Positions 11,329 through 20,309 of a DNA stretch of 64,000 bases are shown one piece after another. The notes below the pieces were generated by a model. That model ran no database searches, had not been told where the DNA came from, and saw nothing but the letters and a program-made list of their open reading frames with translations. The position numbers and the translations under genes were made by a program. The number at the start of each line of letters is the position of its first letter. Positions within the stretch are counted from its first letter, which is position 1. Source of the stretch: an uncultured bacterium (GTDB lineage: Bacteria; Verrucomicrobiota; Kiritimatiellia; RFP12; UBA1067); assembly GCA_902802945.1 (NCBI GenBank), contig CADCOC010000016.1, positions 1-64,000 on the forward strand, written 5' to 3'.

Positions 11329-12633
11329 TCATTCATGGAAATCAGGATCGGACGGAGCACAACCCGGTGGACGGCCTGCCAGATCCATGATCGCAAGCGC
11401 GATGCGGTCGATGGTCCGCTCGTCCGAGACAAGAGGAGGCATCGCGTAGATGAAATTGCAGAATGGCCGAAGCCATACGTTGTGGGCGTCGATGACGTCA
11501 GAAATGTCCGCCTGCGACGGCAGGCGTTCGACCTCCACGACGGCCACAGCGCCGAGAACGCGCACATCAACGACGTTCGGATGGGACTTGAGCGGCATAA
11601 GGCGCTTGGCAAATGCGTCCTCAATCCGCTTCACGTTGGCGGCGTAGTTGGACGCAGCGAAGATGTCTAGCGAGGCGCATGCCGCCGCGCAGGCAAGCGG
11701 ATTGGCCATGTACGTGGGACCGTGCATGAAGGCCGAAGGACGTCCATTAGAGATCGTGTCCGCAACCCTGGCGGAGGCAAGCGTGGCGGCGAGCGTCATG
11801 TGCCCGCCTGTTAGCGCCTTGCCTACGGTCATTACGTCGGGTGTGACCGAGGCGTGGTCCTGCGCCCAGCGAGGGCCTGTACGGTGGAAGCCTGCCGCAA
11901 TCTCGTCGAATATCAGCAACGCTCCGCACTCGTCGCACAGCCTCCGCATCTCGCGGAGATACTGCGGATGGTAGAAGTTCATCGCGTTGGCGGCCTGGAA
12001 CACGGGTTCGCACACTAGCGCGGCGATTTCCGCGCCGTGTTCGTCGATCGCATTGGCAAGCGACCGCGCGCACGACGGAACCCACTCGCCTCCAAACGGA
12101 CACGACGGCTTATCCGCAAAGAAATGGCTCGTCATTATCCCTTTGAAGAGCGTGTGCATCCCGTCCGGATCCGAAAGCGCCATACATAGCGAGGTATCGC
12201 CATGGTAACCGCCCTTCAGCGCGAGGATGCGCCGGCGTTCGGGATGTCCGAGCGCCGTCTGGTACTGGATCGCCATCTTGGCGGCCACCTCCACGGAGAT
12301 TGAACCGGAGTCGGCAAAGAAGACGCGGTCGAGGCCAGGAGGCGCGAACGTGGCGAGCTTCTCAGCAAGGACGACCGCCGACTCGTGCGTGAAGCCCCCA
12401 AACATCACGTGGCACATCTTCTCGCTCTGGCGGCGGATTGCCTCTACGATCGCGGGATGGTTGTGTCCGTGGGCGACGCACCACCATGACGACACCGCAT
12501 CGACGAGGCGGCGCCCGTCCTCAAGCTCGATTTCCACGCCGGACGCGGCGCGTGCCATCCGCACGGGCGGGGCATCCTTCAACGAGGCGTAGGGATGCCA
12601 GATGAACGCGCGGTCGTATTCTAGCGGCGTCAT
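11329..12633 (-). CDS. bioA: Adenosylmethionine-8-amino-7-oxononanoate aminotransferase
   Basis: 434 aa, normal BioA length. It transfers the amino group of SAM to 7-keto-8-aminopelargonate, giving 7,8-diaminopelargonate, with PLP. Visible signatures are WHPYASLKDAP, SSWWCVAHGHNHP, the PLP aspartate in LLIFDEIAAGF and the Schiff-base lysine in VMTVGKALTGG (K272). The start overlaps the bioD stop as ATGA (ATG 12633-12631, TGA 12632-12630), indicating translational coupling. A longer open frame exists upstream but only shadows bioD. The order rph-bioD-bioA reads as one transcript; bioF and bioB are not in the window. The gene ends 60 nt before the next promoter with no strong terminator. Confidence 0.96.
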   Translation of the reverse strand: MTPLEYDRAFIWHPYASLKDAPPVRMARAASGVEIELEDGRRLVDAVSSWWCVAHGHNHPAIVEAIRRQSEKMCHVMFGGFTHESAVVLAEKLATFAPPGLDRVFFADSGSISVEVAAKMAIQYQTALGHPERRRILALKGGYHGDTSLCMALSDPDGMHTLFKGIMTSHFFADKPSCPFGGEWVPSCARSLANAIDEHGAEIAALVCEPVFQAANAMNFYHPQYLREMRRLCDECGALLIFDEIAAGFHRTGPRWAQDHASVTPDVMTVGKALTGGHMTLAATLASARVADTISNGRPSAFMHGPTYMANPLACAAACASLDIFAASNYAANVKRIEDAFAKRLMPLKSHPNVVDVRVLGAVAVVEVERLPSQADISDVIDAHNVWLRPFCNFIYAMPPLVSDERTIDRIALAIMDLAGRPPGCAPSDPDFHE

Positions 12634-13310
12634 GCGAACAGCCCCGTAAAATCCGCCTCGGCCGCGCAGTCGGTGCCGACGGACGGAAGCGACACGAGAA
12701 CCTGCGGGTAGCCGAGCTTCCCGAGGTGGCGCAGTATGGCGTCTCGCGCATCGGCGTCGAGACGCAGATCGGTTGAGAAATGCGTGTTGTGTACAGCGCC
12801 TACGACTCTGATGCCACGCATTTTCGCGGCGTCCAGTGAGAGCAGCGCATGGTTTATGGCGCCGAGCCGGCCACAGGTAACGAGTATGAGCGGCCATTGC
12901 CTCTCGGCGACGAAGTCAGCAGTCAACACATCTTCCGTAAGCGGCACGTCGAGTCCGCCCGCCGTCTCCACGAGCGTCACGTCATGCGCCGCCGCGCAGG
13001 CGCTCACGGCCTCGGATATCCGCGCCAGGTCCACAGTCCGTCCCTCCAGCCGCGCCGCCAGAAGAGGCGATGACGGGAAACGGAAAATCTGCGGAGCCGT
13101 CAGGCCCTGCGCGTCTTCCGGGAAACGCCTGCCGCCGCACGCGGCCCGATGTACCTCAAGGTCTTCCGAAAAACCGTCGTTTCCGGTCTGGACCATCTTC
13201 ACGGTTATGACGTCGACGCCCTTTCCTGAGAGCGTCCGGGCCATTGCGCCCGTCACAACCGTCTTTCCTATGCCTGTGTCAATTCCGGAAACAGCGTAAA
13301 CCTTTTCCAT
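12630..13310 (-). CDS. bioD: ATP-dependent dethiobiotin synthetase
   Basis: 226 aa, standard length. It closes the ureido ring of dethiobiotin from 7,8-diaminopelargonate, CO2 and ATP, the step following BioA. The N-terminal P-loop SGIDTGIGKTVVTGAM and the ETAGGLDVPL motif are diagnostic. AAGGA lies about 7 nt before the ATG. It is 31 nt downstream of rph and overlaps bioA by 4 nt. Confidence 0.96.
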   Translation of the reverse strand: MEKVYAVSGIDTGIGKTVVTGAMARTLSGKGVDVITVKMVQTGNDGFSEDLEVHRAACGGRRFPEDAQGLTAPQIFRFPSSPLLAARLEGRTVDLARISEAVSACAAAHDVTLVETAGGLDVPLTEDVLTADFVAERQWPLILVTCGRLGAINHALLSLDAAKMRGIRVVGAVHNTHFSTDLRLDADARDAILRHLGKLGYPQVLVSLPSVGTDCAAEADFTGLFA

Positions 13311-13341
13311 GTCCTGATCCTTGCATTCACCGATGCCAAAG

Positions 13342-14052
13342 TCAAGTTCCCATCAGCTTGAAGATTTTCCTAAGTCCCTTTCGAGCAAGCGCGCGGAGGG
13401 CGTCGAGCGATTCCTCCGTGAACGGATTGTGCTCGGCCGTGCCCTGGAGTTCCACGTAGCGCCCGTCGTCGGTCATGACGACGTTAAGGTCCACTTCCGC
13501 CGTAGAGTCGTGCGCATAGTCGAGGTCAAGCGTCGGCTTGCCGTCGCAAATGCCCACGGACACCGCAGCGACGCGGTGGACGATGGGGCTTTCAGAGATG
13601 ACCCCGTCCGCCAAAAGCTTCCTTACGGCGTCCTCTAGGGCGAGCATGCCGCCCGTGATGGACGCACACCGCGTGCCGCCGTCTGCCTGCAGCACGTCGC
13701 AGTCGATGGTGATCTGCAGCCCGTCGATTTTGGACGTATCCACCGCCGCGCGCAGTGAACGCCCTATGAGCCGCTGGATTTCCGCGGAACGTGCGTCCAG
13801 CTTCAGTTTCTTGATGTCGCGGTCCTTGCGTCCGCCGCCGGTGGACGACGGCAGCATCGCATACTCCGCCGTCACCCAGCCGCGCCCAGTATCGCGCAGG
13901 AACGACGGCACCTTGTCCTCGACGCTCGCAGTACACAGTACCCACGTATCGCCCCACTTCACGAGGACGCTCCCGGCGGCGTGCTTGGTAAAGCCACGTA
14001 CGAATTCAATCGGACGCAGCTGGCCGCTTTTTCTTTTTTCAGCGCTCTTCAT
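13342..14052 (-). CDS. rph: Ribonuclease PH
   Basis: 236 aa, typical of the family. It is a phosphorolytic 3'-5' exoribonuclease that trims tRNA 3' ends in a hexameric ring. Signatures are TAEYAMLPSSTGGGRKDRD, IDCDVLQADGGTRCASITGG and DLDYAHDSTAEVD. The start has SD AAGGA. It is the first gene of an rph-bioD-bioA unit; its pairing with biotin genes is probably only positional. Confidence 0.97.
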   Translation of the reverse strand: MKSAEKRKSGQLRPIEFVRGFTKHAAGSVLVKWGDTWVLCTASVEDKVPSFLRDTGRGWVTAEYAMLPSSTGGGRKDRDIKKLKLDARSAEIQRLIGRSLRAAVDTSKIDGLQITIDCDVLQADGGTRCASITGGMLALEDAVRKLLADGVISESPIVHRVAAVSVGICDGKPTLDLDYAHDSTAEVDLNVVMTDDGRYVELQGTAEHNPFTEESLDALRALARKGLRKIFKLMGT

Positions 14053-14082
14053 CCTGACAGTTCCTTCTTCTCCATGGGGGAA

Positions 14083-14088
14083 ATTATA
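14083..14088 (-). promoter_or_regulatory. -10 element of the rph-bioDA promoter
   Basis: Minus-strand GGTATAAT lies about 30 nt before the rph start. No convincing -35 is seen at 16-18 bp. The same TGG-TATAAT or GG-TATACT context recurs before speA, phd and the LRR gene. A small ACGGG/CCCGT hairpin in 14100-14172 may end the upstream glycosidase transcript. Confidence 0.45.
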
Positions 14089-14172
14089 CCAAAAATGGCG
14101 GAGGAGGTGTTCTTAAAACCATGCAAATAGGCGCGGACGGGTTAGCCCGTGCCCGTGATAGTTTCGGCCACA

Positions 14173-17100
14173 TCAGCGCGCGCCGCCGGCGCGGATCTTG
14201 TAGATTTTCGCGCCGATTTCGCGGACGGCCTCGATTGTGTCCCAGTACGGCGTGTCGCACACGTCCGTCCAGCCCACCTGCATGTTCTCCCCGTCGAAGC
14301 GGCCGGACGTTGCCTGGTCCGAGAACTGGTGCCAGTGCACGCCCACGATCTGCGGATGCTCAAGCGACGTGCGCACGTACTCCTTGTACGTCTCGGCGCG
14401 GTGCTTCTGGTCGCGGAGGAGGATCAACCCCGGACAGAACGGCCCGCGGTCGAGCGCGCCGAAGTGGAACTCGCCGATCATCACCGGCGCATCGATTCCC
14501 TCCGGCAGCTTGAAGCCGCTCATCTCCTTGCGGTAGACGTTGTAGCTCAGCACGTCGCAGTACTTCGCCGCCGCCTTTACCGTGAACGCCGGCGCACTGC
14601 CCGCCCAGCGACAGCCAAGATACAGCTTGCCGGGGTTCGCGCGTTTCAGCTCCTCGCGGATGATGCGGAAGTAGTTCTCGGCGATCTCGGACGAGAACGC
14701 CTCAAGATCGGCCTTCGCGCCTTTGAACGACTTCGGCTCCTTCATCACGCGTAGGAAATCGTCCCAGTCCTTGTACGACATCCCCCATGCGGCGTTGAGT
14801 TTGGCGACCGTGCCGTACTTCGCCTTGAGCCTGTCGCGGAAAACGGCCTTGCACGGCTGGTCGGCGGGCGACTTCAACGTGGAAACCCCGAACGTGTGCG
14901 CCGCACCCCAGTGGTGCTCATTGTCGACGAAGAAACCAAAGCACCAGGGATCGGCGATTTCGGCCTTGTACACCTCCGTCATGCGACGCGCCTCGGCACG
15001 GAACGACGGGTCGAACGGATCGCAGAACTCCCACCAGCCGCCCTTGTGCCCGGCGATCGGACGCGCGTGGATCTCGAAGCGCTCCGTGTAGGGCGTGCGG
15101 TCCATGAGGCAGATGCGCTTGTCGGACGAGTTGGCGATCGTGTTGCAGCTCCAGCTCCGCAGGCGGCGGTGCGCGAGGTCGGCCCACGTCTCGAACCATT
15201 TCTCGCCGTACTTCCGACGGATGTTCGCGGCGGAGAAGTCGTACACCTTGTCGATGCCGCGCTTGCCGTAGTAGGGCCAGAGCAGTTCGTCGCGCGTCTC
15301 GTAGAACGCGCCGAACACGGGATCGTCGCGCTTCGGCAGCTCCGCGAACCAGCCGGAACGGTCTCCCGCGGGCGTGGCGAGCGGCGTCATCGCGCTCGAC
15401 GGCAGCACGCGCACGGGGCCGTGGCTCCACCAGAGGTGTCCGTCGGGATCGACGATCCACCACTTGCCGTTCCACTTCGTCGTGGAGAAACCGCCTGTCT
15501 TCGGCAGCTGCGGACCGTCCGCCCAGCCGCCCCACTTGTCCCAGCCCTTCGGACCCGGATGAGCGGCGAGGTCCTTTTCCTCCTTCGCGCGCTGGCGGGC
15601 GAAGTCGGCGTCCGAATGGACCTTGTCCGGCCAGTCCTTGTGGCGGAACTGTCCGTACTTGTCGAGGAACGGGAAGAACTCTTTCTCTGAAAGCTTCGTC
15701 CACGCCTGCGCGGTTCCCGTCGTCAGCGGCTTCGCCTCCTCCTTCGCGACGATGCGCTTCACGCTCCACGTGTGCGGGAGCTTCGGCTGGTTGATGTAGA
15801 CCGCAACCTGCACGACGTCTTTCCGATCGAGCTGCCCGATTCCGGACTGCGGCGCGGACTTGCGCGACTTGTACATCTCGTACGGCACGCCCGCCGCGTA
15901 CGGAAGCGCCCAGACGCGGAGCGGCTTCAGCCGCTCGGCGATTGTATTGAGATTCGGATAGGACGAATTCATGTTTGTGCCCAGCACGGCGTGTGCCTCG
16001 TTTCTGATCGGAAGCTTGTACACCATGCTGCCTTTTTGTTTCCCCGGATCGCCGCCGGGATTGAGGAACCGCAACGTGTACTTCCCGTTGATGCCGCCGT
16101 TCACGAACTCCACTTCGATGCGTCCGTATCGGGAAAGGTCCCACTTGCCGGCGATGCACACCCCTGGATAGGAATCCGAAGGCTTCGTCTTCACGGTCAA
16201 CAACCCGTCGGAGAGCGAAAACTCCGCACCGTCCTGCGCGGAGATTCGCGCAGCGTCGGCCGATGCCGCATCGAACAGGACAATCTCGCCGAATTTGCAA
16301 CCGGCTACTGTTCTCACTTCGGCCTTCAGGAGATTGCGGCCGAGTTCGCGTCCGCCGTCCTGCGAATAGATGCCGTTGCAGAGCGAATAGCCGAACTCGC
16401 AGCAGATGCTCGCCCAGCAGTTCGGCTGGGCCTCGACCCACTGCCGCGACGACACGCGCCCCGCCAGTCGGTCCCGTTCCATCGTGGCCGCGTGGCCCTT
16501 GCCGACCGGGATGTCGTTCTTCCCGTCGTATGCGAGAGCGCAGCCTTTCGACAATTCAGCCCAGTGCCGCCGGAACTCGTTGACATGCGCGCTGTTCCGC
16601 GGATAGGGCGTCTCGAACGTGAACGCGCAATCCTGCTCCGGGTCATGCTTGCGGGAACGGATATGCGGAGAATGAAGGTCGAAGAACACGATCTTCTTCC
16701 CGTGCGACTCGCGCACAAGCAGTTCCTTCCAGGCCCGCACGGACGTGTAGATGCCTGCGACGTAATCGCGGTTGTGGTCGTGCGGACGCCTGTTCTTCCC
16801 CTGATCGCCATCCTCCACGCCGTCCTTGTCCATGAACGGTACAAACACGCAGTCGGCGTTATCGCGTACCCACTCGCCCTCCGGCGAGCCGGAGAGGATT
16901 TCGTCGATGATTCCCTCCATGACCGGATTCGCCGTCGTCTCGCAGGCGTGGTGGCGTGCGGTGTATGCGAACAGCCATTTCGCCTTCCCCTTCCGACACG
17001 CGATGCGCAGCAGCTCCGTGTCGCGTCGGCCGCTCTGCGACTTGCAGAGCACGTCGAACTTCACGCCTTCCTTCCCGCGCCAGCGCACGCTCGCCGCATC

Positions 17101-17535
17101 CCAGTCCTTCTGCAAATACGGAATCGACGTCGCGAAGCGCGTCTCGGTCTCGTCCGCCGCAAAGGTGTAGTCGAACGCGTTCTTCGGCTCATGCCGTTTG
17201 CCGTCCGCATTCAACCAGCGCCACGTCTTCCCGCCGTCCTTGCTGATCGCTGGGCCGAGAGAGGCAAGGTAATCGTATCCGTTCTTCGGAAACTGGAAAT
17301 GGATCGTCCGCTCGGTAGGGCGGTCGCCCCGCGACCGCCGTACAATAAAGTCCCAGTAGAACCAGTTGCCCTTCGTGTCTCGGAGGTCGGGCCGCAGCAC
17401 GATGACGTTCGCCGCCTCGTCAATCTTATCAACCTTGACATTCCCGCCGGGATAGTCCGACCGGATTTCAATCGCCGCATACGCAGTCCCCGCCGCGACG
17501 CATACCGCCGCAGCGATTGAGAACATTTTCCTCAT
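14173..17535 (-). CDS. Secreted fusion: M14-like zinc carboxypeptidase + clan GH-A (agarase-like) glycosidase
   Basis: 1120 aa with a clear signal peptide (MRKMFSIAAAVCVAAGTAYA). Residues about 60-400 resemble the cytosolic-carboxypeptidase-type M14 fold: zinc site HHACETTANPVMEG near 194-198, then HDHNRDYVAGIYTSVRAW and FFDLHSPH near 285. Residues about 410-500 look like a beta-sandwich carbohydrate-binding region. From about residue 680 a GH-A TIM barrel follows: WWIVDPDGHLWWSHGPVRV, GFFVDNEHHWG (acid/base Glu about 871), MIGEFHFGALDRG (nucleophile Glu about 1020) and HWHQFSDQATSGRFDGENMQ, the pattern of GH50-like agarases. One enzyme could cut both peptide-type and glycosidic linkages, for example in a glycoprotein or peptidoglycan-like substrate; this is an inference. 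A GGTAGGG hairpin contributes VRRSRGDRPTE near residue 64. It is 28 nt downstream of trpB and possibly co-transcribed. Confidence 0.78.
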   Translation of the reverse strand: MRKMFSIAAAVCVAAGTAYAAIEIRSDYPGGNVKVDKIDEAANVIVLRPDLRDTKGNWFYWDFIVRRSRGDRPTERTIHFQFPKNGYDYLASLGPAISKDGGKTWRWLNADGKRHEPKNAFDYTFAADETETRFATSIPYLQKDWDAASVRWRGKEGVKFDVLCKSQSGRRDTELLRIACRKGKAKWLFAYTARHHACETTANPVMEGIIDEILSGSPEGEWVRDNADCVFVPFMDKDGVEDGDQGKNRRPHDHNRDYVAGIYTSVRAWKELLVRESHGKKIVFFDLHSPHIRSRKHDPEQDCAFTFETPYPRNSAHVNEFRRHWAELSKGCALAYDGKNDIPVGKGHAATMERDRLAGRVSSRQWVEAQPNCWASICCEFGYSLCNGIYSQDGGRELGRNLLKAEVRTVAGCKFGEIVLFDAASADAARISAQDGAEFSLSDGLLTVKTKPSDSYPGVCIAGKWDLSRYGRIEVEFVNGGINGKYTLRFLNPGGDPGKQKGSMVYKLPIRNEAHAVLGTNMNSSYPNLNTIAERLKPLRVWALPYAAGVPYEMYKSRKSAPQSGIGQLDRKDVVQVAVYINQPKLPHTWSVKRIVAKEEAKPLTTGTAQAWTKLSEKEFFPFLDKYGQFRHKDWPDKVHSDADFARQRAKEEKDLAAHPGPKGWDKWGGWADGPQLPKTGGFSTTKWNGKWWIVDPDGHLWWSHGPVRVLPSSAMTPLATPAGDRSGWFAELPKRDDPVFGAFYETRDELLWPYYGKRGIDKVYDFSAANIRRKYGEKWFETWADLAHRRLRSWSCNTIANSSDKRICLMDRTPYTERFEIHARPIAGHKGGWWEFCDPFDPSFRAEARRMTEVYKAEIADPWCFGFFVDNEHHWGAAHTFGVSTLKSPADQPCKAVFRDRLKAKYGTVAKLNAAWGMSYKDWDDFLRVMKEPKSFKGAKADLEAFSSEIAENYFRIIREELKRANPGKLYLGCRWAGSAPAFTVKAAAKYCDVLSYNVYRKEMSGFKLPEGIDAPVMIGEFHFGALDRGPFCPGLILLRDQKHRAETYKEYVRTSLEHPQIVGVHWHQFSDQATSGRFDGENMQVGWTDVCDTPYWDTIEAVREIGAKIYKIRAGGAR
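17314..17345 (-). repeat. GGTAGGG-headed palindromic element (copy 2, in frame in a gene)
   Basis: GGTAGGG head with arms GGCGGTCGC (17319-17327) and GCGACCGCC (17331-17339) and loop CCC. It is translated as RRSRGDRPTE within the M14/GH protein. Confidence 0.8.
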
Positions 17536-17563
17536 ACCAATTGTTTCTCCCTGTATATTGGGG

Positions 17564-18934
17564 TTAGACCTTGGGCAACTTCGCGAAGCTGGATTCGAGG
17601 TCGGCGTCCGTCGGCAGGTAGTCGCACATCGAGCCGTCGTTGAACTTCTCGTAGGCGACCATGTCGAAATAGCCCGTGCCGGTGAGGCCGAAGAGGATCG
17701 TCTCCTCCTTGCCCTCCGCCTTGCAACGGAGCGCCTCGTCGATCGCCGCGCGGATCGCGTGGCTCGACTCCGGCGCGGGCAGGATGCCCTCCACGCGCGC
17801 GAACTGCTCAGCCGCCGCGAACACGCTCGTCTGTTCCACCGCGCGCGCCTCCATCATCTTCTGGTCGTACAACTCCGAGAGCGTGGCGCTCATGCCGTGG
17901 TAGCGGAGGCCGCCCGCGTGGCTCGCGGACGGAATGAAGTCGTGTCCGAGCGTGTACATCTTCTGGAGCGGACACACCTTGCCCGTGTCGCAGAAGTCGT
18001 AGGCGTAGCGTCCGCGCGTGAACGACGGACAGCTAGCCGGCTCCACCGCGATGATGCGGTAGTCCGCCTCGCCGCGCAGTTTCTCGCCCATGAACGGCGC
18101 GATGAGCCCGCCGAGGTTCGACCCGCCGCCCGCGCAGCCGATGATGATATCCGGCTTCACGCCCAGCTTGTCGAACGCCTTCTTCGCCTCAAGTCCGATG
18201 ATCGACTGGTGCAGCAGCACCTGCGCGAGTACCGATCCGAGCACGTAGCGGTAGCCTTCCTGCGAGACGGCGGCCTCGACCGCCTCCGAGATCGCGCAGC
18301 CGAGCGAACCCGTGGTGCCGGGGTGCGCCGCGTTGATCGCACGGCCCACGTTCGTCTTCATCGAGGGCGACGGCGTGACGTTCGCCCCGTACGTGCGCAT
18401 CACCTCGCGGCGGAACGGCTTCTGCTCGTACGAGCATTTCACCATGTACACCTGGCAGTCGAGTCCGAAGAACGCGCACGCCATCGAGAGAGCGGTGCCC
18501 CACTGCCCCGCACCGGTCTCGGTGGTGACGCCCTTCAACCCCTGCGCCTTCGCGTAGTATGCCTGAGCGACGGCGCTGTTGAGCTTGTGCGAGCCGGACG
18601 TGTTGTTGCCCTCGAACTTGTAGTATATCTTCGCCGGCGTACCGAGCGCGCGCTCGAGGAAGTAGGCGCGGATGAGCGGCGAGGGACGGAACATCCGATA
18701 GAACTTCTGCACCTCGTCGGGAATCGGGATGAACGGCGTCGTGTCGTCCAGCTCCTGCTTCACCAGCTCCGTGCAGAACACGTGCTCCAGCTCCTCGGCC
18801 GTAACGGGCTGGAGCGTGCCAGGGTTCAACAGCGGCGCTGGCTTCTTCTGCATGTCCGCGCGCAGGTTGTACCAGGCAGTGGGCACCTCGGCCTCGGTCA
18901 GATAGGTCTTGTAGGGGATGCTGTCGTTGTTCAT
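17564..18934 (-). CDS. trpB: TrpB2-type tryptophan synthase beta-like PLP enzyme
   Basis: 456 aa, longer than TrpB1 (about 400) and matching the TrpB2 subfamily found in archaea and many anaerobes. It condenses indole with serine (or O-phosphoserine in some TrpB2s) to tryptophan. The PLP lysine is K117 in GSHKLNSAVAQAYYA. The catalytic Glu lies in TETGAGQWG, and the phosphate-binding loop is CAGGGSNLGG. No trpA or other trp gene is near, so it may act as an indole salvage enzyme. SD AAAGGAAAG precedes the ATG. The upstream region carries four copies of a 13-bp repeat (18955-19070) and is the likely control region. Confidence 0.93.
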   Translation of the reverse strand: MNNDSIPYKTYLTEAEVPTAWYNLRADMQKKPAPLLNPGTLQPVTAEELEHVFCTELVKQELDDTTPFIPIPDEVQKFYRMFRPSPLIRAYFLERALGTPAKIYYKFEGNNTSGSHKLNSAVAQAYYAKAQGLKGVTTETGAGQWGTALSMACAFFGLDCQVYMVKCSYEQKPFRREVMRTYGANVTPSPSMKTNVGRAINAAHPGTTGSLGCAISEAVEAAVSQEGYRYVLGSVLAQVLLHQSIIGLEAKKAFDKLGVKPDIIIGCAGGGSNLGGLIAPFMGEKLRGEADYRIIAVEPASCPSFTRGRYAYDFCDTGKVCPLQKMYTLGHDFIPSASHAGGLRYHGMSATLSELYDQKMMEARAVEQTSVFAAAEQFARVEGILPAPESSHAIRAAIDEALRCKAEGKEETILFGLTGTGYFDMVAYEKFNDGSMCDYLPTDADLESSFAKLPKV

Positions 18935-18954
18935 TGACTTTCCTTTGGTTTTCT

Positions 18955-19070
18955 ATTGTTCACAAATCTCAATTGTTCACAAATGCCACCATTGCCACAA
19001 ATACAAATATCTGTAAAAATTGACATTTGTGATTTGTGAACAATTGTGCCAATTGCCATTTGTGAACAAT
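18955..19070 (-). promoter_or_regulatory. AT-rich control region with four ATTGTTCACAAAT repeats
   Basis: The 13-mer ATTGTTCACAAAT occurs exactly at 18955-18967 and 18972-18984, and as its reverse complement at 19032-19044 and 19058-19070, in a 143-bp AT-rich gap between trkA and trpB. Copies 2 and 3 extend to a 15-bp perfect inverted repeat. It may be an operator array or an mRNA-leader hairpin controlling trpB; no known regulator site matches. Confidence 0.65.
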
Positions 19071-19077
19071 CATAAAT

Positions 19078-19746
19078 TCAGCTCTCGTTGGCCAAGTTGT
19101 CGATCTGCTTCGTGGTGCCGAACACGATCAGCTTGTCATCCGCGTGTATTTGGTCGTTCGGACCCGGCACGATGATCGCGCGGGGCTTCTTGGGGTTCTC
19201 GTCGAGGCGCCGGATGCAGAGCACCGTCACGCCCGTGCGATTGCGCAAGTCTGCCTGCGCGAGGGTCTTGTCCTTGCAGACCTCCGGCACCTTGATTTCG
19301 GCGATTGAATATCCTTCGGAAATCTCCAGCAGGTCAAACGCCCCGCGGTTCGTGATGCTGCGCGCGAGGCGGTGCGCGCTCTCGCGGTCGGGGAAGATCA
19401 CCTGGTCGGCGCCGAGTTTCTCTAGGATTTTCCCGTGCAATTCGCTCGTTGCCTTCGCGATCACGGTACCCACGCCCAGCTCCTTGCAGTTGGCCGTCGC
19501 GAGGAGCGACGCCTCCACGTTCGAACCAATCGCCACCACTGCTACGTCGCACTCCCTCAAGCCTGCGTCCTCCAGCGCACGCGCATTCGTCGCGTCGCCC
19601 TGAACGGCACTAGAGACCACGTTTAGTGCAGACTGCACGAGGCTGCCGTTGCGCTCGAAGAGCAGGACCTCCTCGCCGCTCTCCGAAAGCGACTCAGCAA
19701 GGGCCATGCCGAAGCGACCGGCCCCGATGATTGCCACGCGATTCAC
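19078..19746 (-). CDS. trkA: TrkA/KtrA-type potassium-channel regulatory subunit (RCK_N + RCK_C)
   Basis: 222 aa with a single RCK pair. The N-terminal Rossmann fold has GAGRFGMALAESLSESG and the downstream acidic residue in LLFERN. RCK_C spans about residues 140-220. Such proteins bind nucleotides on the inner face of a TrkH/KtrB potassium channel and gate it; no channel gene is adjacent here. The start is GTG at 19746, overlapping the upstream lipoprotein stop (GTGA) with a strong SD AAGGAGG 8 nt upstream. It is the last gene of the speA-to-trkA operon. Confidence 0.9.
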   Translation of the reverse strand: MNRVAIIGAGRFGMALAESLSESGEEVLLFERNGSLVQSALNVVSSAVQGDATNARALEDAGLRECDVAVVAIGSNVEASLLATANCKELGVGTVIAKATSELHGKILEKLGADQVIFPDRESAHRLARSITNRGAFDLLEISEGYSIAEIKVPEVCKDKTLAQADLRNRTGVTVLCIRRLDENPKKPRAIIVPGPNDQIHADDKLIVFGTTKQIDNLANES

Positions 19747-20309
19747 TTTCCATCCTCCTTGTCTTCAGGCCCCCGCCCGTAAACGGGCTTCCGCCGCCGC
19801 ACAACAGGACGGCTGAACTCCAGCACCAAGTTGTAGAGTCTTTCGGCAAGCTCGGGATCTTCCTCGAACATGTTGTATGGTTCAGAAAACGTCTTGTTGT
19901 CGAAAGCCGCACGTACAGCTATGAAACGGCCCGCCGGAGGGTGTTTCGTGGATCTGAATATCTTGTCGCGGTCGAAAAGGCCGGCATTGACGAGGTTCTG
20001 GAACACCACGCGGACATGCTCGGGATCGACGGTGTACTGGCGCGTTACGATGTCGTCCCAAGTTGAGTCAGTAAAGTTCTTAGCGAAGCTGTCTGAGACA
20101 CGGCGTGACGTACCAGTCTTCACCTCGACGAGTCCCTGTCCGGTCACGCGCACGGTCGTGCGGCGGATCGGATCGCGCGTTGCGTTGTAGTAGTGTACCT
20201 CGCACCAGTTCAGCGGCGTGGTCGTCACGTTGACGTACGGATCGTCGAATAACAGCCCACAACCGGCGATGAACGCGAGGGGCAGCAGAAGCAGTGCCTT
20301 CAGTTTCAT
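19743..20309 (-). CDS. Putative lipoprotein of unknown function
   Basis: 188 aa. Signal peptide with lipobox (LLPLAFIAGC, modified Cys at 17), then a basic, beta-rich region with no family I recognise. The N-terminal half includes WCEVHYYNATRDPIRRTTVRV; the tail is basic and charged. It overlaps coaX (ATGA) and trkA (GTGA), so its translation is coupled on both sides, and an AAAGGAG SD lies inside the 3' end of coaX. The palindromic element at 20331-20356 lies only 11 nt upstream of that SD and could affect its translation. Confidence 0.75.
   Translation of the reverse strand: MKLKALLLLPLAFIAGCGLLFDDPYVNVTTTPLNWCEVHYYNATRDPIRRTTVRVTGQGLVEVKTGTSRRVSDSFAKNFTDSTWDDIVTRQYTVDPEHVRVVFQNLVNAGLFDRDKIFRSTKHPPAGRFIAVRAAFDNKTFSEPYNMFEEDPELAERLYNLVLEFSRPVVRRRKPVYGRGPEDKEDGK

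Noticed and set aside
11329-12897. Longer bioA starting at 12897
   Set aside because: The extra 88 residues overlap bioD in another frame and have no BioA homology; the ATGA-coupled start gives a normal 434-aa protein.
18955-19070. Trp leader-peptide attenuator or T-box upstream of trpB
   Set aside because: No short frame with tandem Trp codons, no T-box core motif and no terminator hairpin with U-tract.
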